From assembly GCF_001039355.2 (NCBI RefSeq), contig NW_019775740.1:103428-167427 (forward strand): a stretch of DNA of 64,000 nt, read 5' to 3'. The translations under genes were made by a program, and so were the position numbers. Below, piece by piece: positions 37,301-46,300 of this stretch. Every line of letters begins with the position of its first letter. Position 1 is the first letter of the stretch. This DNA is from Lingula anatina. Its lineage: Eukaryota; Brachiopoda; Lingulata; Lingulida; Lingulidae. Under the pieces are notes generated by a model. That model was not told the DNA's origin and ran no database searches. It saw nothing but the letters and a program-made list of their open reading frames with translations.

Positions 37301-40300
37301 ATTTATATATAATTCTGTATGTTTATTAACTTCTGCCTTGTGTCATTTATCTGGAAAGGGGGTTTATTTTACATAGTGAGATAGTAGGTACCACAGTGAA
37401 GAAATTAGATGCAACTAATAATTTTTGATTATGATCTGCACCGAAAAAGCACTGTCCGTCTCATTGTTGAACACAAACCTCACTACTGTACCAGCTTATT
37501 TGAGTGTATTAGTTGTTTGTTTAGCATGAATGTCACCTGTCTCCACAAAGGGTTATTAACAGGTAGATATTTGAACTCTTAGGCATGCTTTGGTATTTTA
37601 GGTCTGTTGTGGATAGTTCACCCTGTCCATATGTGCTTCTTACACATCAACATCTCTATTGCATGTTGGTGGCTCTGAGGAATCCATTCACTCCTTTACT
37701 GTCTGAAATGATATTGATTACTTTTCATCTTACCCTTTTCCCTCTTTTGTAGTATTTGATTCTTATTTTTTAATCATCATTTTCCCCTGTACTTTATGCT
37801 TCTGCTGTACCAGATGAGACAACTACAAGTTGACTTTGGATCTTCATACTTAAGAGGTCACAATGTGGTGAGATCTCCTTGCGTTGTTTATTTACTAAAG
37901 GTGTAACAAACCAGCTAGTTCACTTTAACATTTAGTAGAGAACCAGATTATAGATTATAAATCTCTATTATTATTGCCCCAATATCCAAGGTGATTGGAG
38001 CTAAACACTGTTAATAATATCTTAACATGGCATACCCTGTTTACCCACTTCCCTCATACCAGTTTCCCATTTTGGTGAACCATTTAACATGCAAGATTAT
38101 TTTGACTTAAAATTTGGGATTTTCATATCAACCTTAGTTGCCTCAATAATAGAAAAATATTTAAAAACTCAATGATATTTGCACTGTTTTAAAAACCTTT
38201 TTTTTTCAATGGATGATGTCAATTATACCACATGGCTTTGATGTAATTTGCATTTTTATAATTTGTCTGGCAGGCTTGGTCCTAGCACCCTCATTAAAAC
38301 AAGCATATGTTAATGTGAAAATAACCTTCCTTTTTACGGCCTAGCTTTAAAAGAGCTTTTTTCATGTTTAATAAATTATGTTTGCATGGAAAGAAAAAAG
38401 GATTTATCTTCCCTTCAGACCAAAAAGGAAAGTGTTGTACATTAATAAAAAGTTATAATTACAATAAAGCTATACCAGTCCAGTAGTATTGGGACTTAAG
38501 TGAGGATATGTTGATGGGGTATGGTTTGGTTTTACACTAACATGATTGTTTTGTTATAAATGGTTTTATCTCATTGACATAAAGTTTACTAGTTAATGAG
38601 TTTTGAAATGTCTGTTAATGTTATCAGCAGAAAAGAAAAGAAAAGGACAGCATTTAAGTATTTATAAGACAAAAATTACATGTAATAAAAGACCAGATTA
38701 TGACCTGTAATTTAAGTTATTCCTATCCTAGTGACAAGTCTTTACGAAATGCTGTAGTCAACACGCACAGCACAGCTTTTACAGCATTTTGAGGGATATC
38801 TTTTTCATTTCAGTTCTTAAAATTACAGGAATTCACTTAGTTCTTATTCTGGTAATAAAAAATGGAAGCGAGAGATTTATGTGTCTTGCAGGTAAAAGTA
38901 TGGAATAATGTAATCTCAACATTTATGATTATAGGATGCCTTGAAACAGCCTGGCAGAAGACTGCTGAGGGAAAGCCGTGCCCATCCTCTCCATGTTGCC
39001 AATGCCAGTCGATTTTCCCTCAATTGGTTGTTGCTCTTCAATGATGCCCTTGTATTCGCTCAGGTAAATAGGTGCAATATGTTTATCAGAGGCCACGTTT
39101 GAATGATTTTTTTGTAAAGTATATGTGTGTGAACAAGTATATTTGTTTTTTACTTAGATGCATCAAGATCACAAATGGGGAGTAATACTGTATATCACTT
39201 TAATGAAATTTTATTATTATATTTTATGTAGTTGTTTCAGATGAAAGTTATATTGCTTAAACTCAAATATTTGGTTTAATTTTGCTTTGCATATGGTCAG
39301 ACATGCAAACTAGAACTGTAACTTCTTATTGAAACCCTTTGATGTCTATTATAGTATTCCAGTCACCAAGCATTTCCTCTTGCGACAATCTGGCTAGAAG
39401 CAGTTTGTGATTCAGATACCATAAAGTAAGTAGGAAATATTATTTGGTAAATTAATTCTTCAATATCAAAAAGCAGGAACATTCTGTATAAATTGAATGT
39501 TTATATACAGTTTGATACTAGAAATTTATGATTAACTTAATTTGATTAATATTCTTCTCTTGGTGAAGCATGAAGAGAGAATTGATTAGTACTCTTACTT
39601 TAACTATTTTTCTTTTTCCTCTTGAAGGAATGCATTCACTTTGATAATGCCAGAAGAAAGTCTTACGGTATATGCACCATCAGCACAAGAAAAGGTAGGA
39701 ATCTTTTTAGAATTTATTGTCATTTATGCCACTTAATAAGTCCCAGAACTCTTAAACACTAAATACCATGCATGCAGTTTATATCTTCGTGAGCAGAAAA
39801 AAAACTGGGGCAAAAAATCTGCATCTAAAGAGATGTTTTTGAATTAACTTATAGACTGAATGGCAGCAAGCATTTCACCAAGCAATAGAAGCTGTACTCT
39901 CAGACCGGAAATCGGGGTCAACATTCAGTCAGACATTACAGAGAAAGTCCACTGTTTCTGCTCGTAGCACTCTCCCACTCTCAAGATATGCCACTCATGT
40001 CTTTTACAAACCTGGACACCTCAAAGATGCCAAGTACATTGGGATGTGGCACGCAGGAAAGATGCATGGACAGTATGTAGCTTTATTTTAACATACATGA
40101 TAGATTGACTGTATAGATATACTTTTTATAAAGTTTAGTTTTGTTTGGTTACATAATTTGTTGATATAAAAAAACTAGTTACAGTAAATGTCTTTTTGAT
40201 TTATAACTTGTGTTTTGATTTGTATTTGATTTGTAAGCCAGCTGTTAATTGTATGAATTGATTTTTAGGGGTGAGATAACATGGTCAAATGGACAAAAAT

Positions 40301-43300
40301 ATGTTGGGAAATTAAAGAATGGAGTGCAGCATGGGTAAGAGTGTACACTTCGAATTGTCAAAAAGATGTGTTGATGTTGACATCCACTAACTTTACACTT
40401 GAGCACAGGGAGAGAGAGAGAGTGGTTGAGTTCTGACAGTTCAATAAACTTGTCAAGAAGATGCCTTTAAGGTGATAAACACCTGTTATTTTTCATATAT
40501 TTAAATACACAGCACTTGCCCATCTGTTGTTGTTACTTGATTCCATTGTATGATATTGCTTGTATTCCTCTTCAGTCATGGTGTGTTGAGCATTCCCAAA
40601 GATGATAAGAGAAGAGAACTGCAAGATGGGAATTGGAAGGAGGGCAAACTAAATGGACTGGGATCTATAAAGTATTAAAACTCTACTTTTTGTTCAAACC
40701 GCTATGTACTAAGCCCTGCTGTTAATCACGTTCAGTTGGTACTGAAGATAACATTTTCAGTTGTTCAGATTATTCATGACAAAAACTTTAAAGTACTAAT
40801 AAGCCTTTTTTATCGATATGTTATGTAAAGTTGTCAAATTTTTCAAAATCGCAAATCTTATATTATATTGTTTTTTTCCTAAGAAAAAAACCCTACTTCC
40901 CCTCTCCCTCTCATCTCATGAACATCAACATCAACATCTTTCCCTAATTCACCATAATGAATAGTTCACAAGATATCACGTCAGTGTCTTTTTCTTGCCA
41001 GATACGCCAGTGAAGATGTTTATGAAGGGTATTTCAAAGATGGACAGAGACATGGACATGGTGTTCTGAAGACAGGGAAACTGACCGCCAGCACTGCCAG
41101 TGTGTACATAGGAGAGTGGGCGGCAGATAAAAGATGCGGTTATGGGGTTTTTGATGACATTGTCAAAGGTATCTATACCTGATATTTGGTGTTATCTTTC
41201 TTGATGAAATATGTATTGATATGTAAGAAAACCAGATATTTGACAAGTACATTAATTATTGCTGACTTTTATTTCAAGAAAAAAGTATATTAACTATTGC
41301 TGTGATTTTTATTTCAGGAGAGAAGTACATGGGCATGTGGCATGATGATCTCTGTAGTGGCAGTGGAGTACTTGTTACTTTAGATGGACTTTATTATGAA
41401 GGCAACTGGATACAAAATAGGTTATCAGTAAGTGCATTTTTATAAGTCTTTATATCTTAAATACATTGCTTACATACATTGTTTGGTGTAATACTTTTTA
41501 AACTTTGTTTTGTAAGGTGGTAGATAGGCAGATCAACCCTCTTAATAGCATGTAATTTTGCATGCTTTTCAAAAACAGCATGAGGTATATCTTTTTTAAT
41601 AAATTGAAAATTGCCTCAGAATTATGAAAATCAAGTAGGTGGAATGATGACCATTGTTACAGTTGGAATGAATTTTTAAATTGAGTGGCATGAACTGATT
41701 GTATTTGTCTTAATAGAAGATATGAATAAATGGACTTCATGTTTGTCCACAGGGTGTAGGCCTTATGATAACTGAAGACAACATCTGGTATGAGGGCGAA
41801 TTCTATGGATCTTCTTTACTGTATGGGAAGGTAAGCATTTTATATCTCCATCCAGAGTCGTACAAGATTCATAAAGATATTAATGACAAACACAGGAGTA
41901 TTTTATCCTGTATGTTTTAATAAAATTTCTACTTTTGTTACATTTTCTTGAAGAGAATCATAGTTATTTTTTAACAGACCTTCCCCATAAATAACTTATT
42001 TTTTCTCTGTTTGTTGGTATGGTATTTCTTTTTTCTGTTAATACAAAAAAGTTATAATGCAGAGCAAAAAATTAGTTGTTAAATGTAACAACTGTAAATG
42101 ATATCTATATTTGCAATACACATTTCAATAATTTCTGTTGGGAAATGAGACCTAAATATATTTGATTTTCATTATTCAGGGCACCATGACCCTTCCAAAT
42201 TCAGACAAGTTTGTGGGTAGTTTTAATGGTGCTTTCACTGATGGAGTAAAAATAAGTGGAAATTTCTACAAAGCCATTAATCTGGAAAGAAGAAGTGTTC
42301 AGCAACAACCCAGTGTATCAAACCCTGAGTAAGTAACAGATATTTTTGTAGCAAATAATTAAAAAAAAAAGAGATGGTGTATTGGGATCTGTCTTAAGAT
42401 TTTTTAAGATAATTGTTCTTGATCACTGTGTATATGTGAACTGGTGCCTCAAAATTTGTTAGTTCCAAAGCCCATTTCCAACTTTTCTATTACAAGTTAC
42501 TGTTGGTCACATCGTAAAAGAAGCAAAATAATCATAATTTCTGTTCCTCTCTCAGGTCATTTGGCAAGCACAGCGTCCCTGCAGACCAGAAGTGGAAACA
42601 GATCTTCAGTTTATGTGAATCTCTGCTTGGTGGTCCCACTGCCCCAGCAACCAAGGCCTGGGAGGCAGTGGCAGTCATGGTCAGTGCAGGCAAGAGGACA
42701 GTGAAGAAGGACAAAGCAAGGTAAATGACTAGTGAAATCATGCCAGGTGGTATTCGCTATATTTCAGCAGTTCTAGAATAGAAATGGCTGTGGCAGTTTT
42801 AGTCAAGGATCAAGAGTCATGAAGGTTGGATTCTATGTTAAAGGGCAAGCAAAGTCAATAACAGCAGAACCAGTGCAGTAGCAGTAATAAAGCTTTCATC
42901 AATCATGTAAGGCCTTTCAAAGCTATTTGACCTTGAGCCAAAAATTCCCTGTAACTTAAATATTCCCAGTCTTTGGCTTTTGTCATAAAGCATATGTGTA
43001 CATGTTTCAACCAATTCTGATTATAATCTTGCATCTTTTATGAAGGCTACACACCTTTTTGTTTCCATATTTATTCATTAAATGAAAACATTGATTTTCC
43101 TCCTCTGGATGTTATTATGGGTATTGCACCTTATTGTAATGAATATAAGGATGATTTATTAAATGATTACAACTTATATTTATTTATTTTTTTGCTTTGT
43201 CATGGGCGCAATACATCAAAATAATGTTAGAATTACCTGAATTTTTTGTGAGTTATAGTGCTATCATCTGAATCATTTTCAATATTAGGTATAAAATATT

Positions 43301-46300
43301 TTTGAATGCAAAATAAATTCTAGAAATGCATGAAATTTTGAAAATAAACTGTTTCACAATTCTTAAGCCTTTTGAAATTGCAAAGGGGCAGAAGCTCTTA
43401 CCTACCAATGACATGTACAACATCTGAAGGTCAAACATTCACAGTTGCATTCCATGATATTATCTAATTGCTGTTTAGGTCTTCAGCACTATTACATAAC
43501 AGAATTAACAGAAACACAATAACAGCCCTTGTCTTTTTAACTTGCTTGCACTAAAGGATCTAATAGAAACTAACAATAACCATTGCATAAGTGAAACCTG
43601 GTAAATTCAGTGAAATTATTAATGTCGAACCAGCATCATTTTATCTGCCAGTGACTCATTACTGTAAACTGGTTTATATCATGCAGTGGATATATCTTAC
43701 TTCATTGCTTATATGCTTATCATCCCTAGATGTTAATGGCTCAGTTAATTAATGACACAGAAAGTTATCTCATTGCTTGGTTTTGACCTATGAGGCTGTA
43801 TATTTGTCATGGATACAAAAGAAAATACCATGCAGAAGGACTGCAAATATTCTGTATAAGGTCTAACTTTTGCATAATGTATGATTTGTTTTGGTTTGAC
43901 AGTGTGCACATTTTTGATGTCTTGAAGAATCTTTCAGATACAGAAGTGGTAGTTCAGATGACTTAGAAAAGATTCCTCCCTACAACAGAGGAACAATGAC
44001 TATTGACTATTATAAGCAAATTCAGGAATATCTGCGTAAGGTACGTGTGATACAACAAATGTTCAAGATGGCAAGTGTGTCACAATGTATATATATCCGA
44101 AAGCACTTAAGTTGACCTGCATGGCCCAATACTAATTTGTGTCATGCATCTTATTCTTCAATATTTCAGGTTATGCCCTATTTGGACTATTTAGATATTT
44201 TGCTTAAAAAAAAAACAATAAAACAAGCAAATAAACAAAGGAAAACAGACTTTGTTAATAATTAAGTAGCATAATAAGTATGAAGCTACCAGCAGGGATA
44301 TACTACATAGAATCATATTGCAATGATTTTGTTTTGTTTTTTATATTGTATAAAGCAAATTTTGAACCTTTCTTTCTTTTTTTTAAATTTCTAATATGTT
44401 TATGCTGCTGAGAAAATGTGCTTGGCTGTAGGTAAAACCTAACTGTTCACATACAAAAACAGTCCGAGTGATAATGTTAAAAAAAATGGGTTTGCTTCTT
44501 TATATAGCAGTAAGCAACATACATATGCAGCTTATAGACGATGACTAGAAATAATGTATCAAGAAGTTTAAAAATGTAATTTATATAGTATTTTATTAAA
44601 TGGAAACAAAAGGAAAAGCACTGAAAGAGGACTTGATTAAAAAACAATGATTGACATTGATTAGTTATTTTCAAAGCGCTTGCTTATAATTTATTAAAAG
44701 TTGTCCTTATGTTAACTCGATGATAGTACCTTTACCTGTTTTAAGTCTGTAAGTCAAATAACATAGTTTTGCAGGTATCATTAGGTAAAATGTAAGATGA
44801 TATGATAGAAAACAAATTTAAGTGCGGTATATACATATAATATACACATAATGAAATAAACCTCATAATTATAGATTAGCAAATGAAGTGAACTACTTAC
44901 AAAGTTTCTGCAGACAAATACTAGTGACAAAATCTATTGTTGGATCAGGCACATATGCTTCATTTGTGTATAAAAATATACTTGAAATAAATAATCCTCA
45001 AAGGTATGTTAATATGCAGCTTTTACATTTGCTGATATTCTTTTTTTTTGTCTCTGCAAGGCATTTGAAGTATGCTTCCATCCCCTGGGCAAGCTGATGG
45101 AGGGTCTGGTGGACGTGTTCCGTGCCACATATGTAGGGGTGGGAGCACATTCCAGGCTGCTGCACCATGCCAGGGATGAGGTGAACTCCTTTGTGAAAAG
45201 AACCTACAACATCATAAGGTTTGTGGTGTCAAGTTATCGTTGAAAGCAAAACAACAACATGCTTTCAGTTTAGGTTTTTAAGTGGTGAAGATTGCAGTGC
45301 CATTTTGATGAAGTAGCCTAGGTCTTAAAACATTTCTTAAAAATTGTGTACTGGAGGTGGCCACATGAGAATAAAATCGGTTTCCTCTATTGAAATACTT
45401 CATTGTGAAGGTCTCTTCCTCAAAAGTTGTGTTTCTTATCTAAAATTTTATTATTTCCAGAATGCTGTTTCCTGATCTACCATCTTCATCAAGACCTATG
45501 TATATTCACCATACTGACTGTCCCAGTCCTGTTAGTGAGGAGGAAGATGACAAAGGGTGAGGTAGTCTGTATGCAGCACTGTCCTGGCAGAACCAACAGT
45601 GTTGGGACAAAAGAAATACAGAATTTGAAATAATTTTGCTTCAAATGCAAAAAGAAAAAGAAAGAAAAAAACATCTTATGAATAAATTGTAGTCACACAG
45701 GTTGGATACAAATTCTAGTAAATCAACAGTAATCTGTCCTTACCCTGCTTGTGTTAAAACCCATACCCATCAAATTACTTTTTCTGATTAGCCCAACCAT
45801 ACTGTCTTTTTTAAAACATGCCAGTGACTTTTGATCAAAATCCATCCATGCAATATATGATATAATAATGATATTGATGTCTTCTCATTCTGAACACCAG
45901 TGAGGTGATAACACCCAGCAGTCTTCTCCACCCCTTACTTCTGCCAAAGATCTACCCTCCTCTCTTCACTCTGTACGCCCTCCACAATGAGAAGGAGGAT
46001 GAGAAGTACTGGGATAGGCTGCAGAGGTTCAACAAGCAAGGAGATGTGGCTCTACTGGCATATCTGGGAGTAGACCAGTGAGTATAGGATGGAAAAGTGG
46101 AAAGGATAATTATATTAATCTGATAGCAAAAAGGCAAATATGTATGTATGTATGTATTAGCAATACTCAAAATATGTAAAAATGTGCCTCAACTAAATAC
46201 ACTTGTGATATAACATTATATAAAACAATGTATGGCAAATGGATTAATTTTCATAGGGAATTATGAGAGTGTACCTATTAATTTGATAAGCTTGGCAGAA

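Larger units (their letters stand above)
34732..39694 (+). other. ALS2: ALS2 DH-PH exons (9-16)
   Basis: Exon 9 begins the DH domain with [20 protein letters not shown] (human: IASLHELATTERRF). Exon 12 carries [20 protein letters not shown], the DH helix that human alsin shows as FLPIRRLHNYAKVLLKLA. Exons 14-16 form the PH-like part ([45 protein letters not shown]). No residue-level judgement on Rac activity is possible from sequence alone. Confidence 0.88.

Noticed and set aside
46137-46156. TATG-type short tandem repeat
   Set aside because: Too short to matter; ordinary intronic microsatellite.
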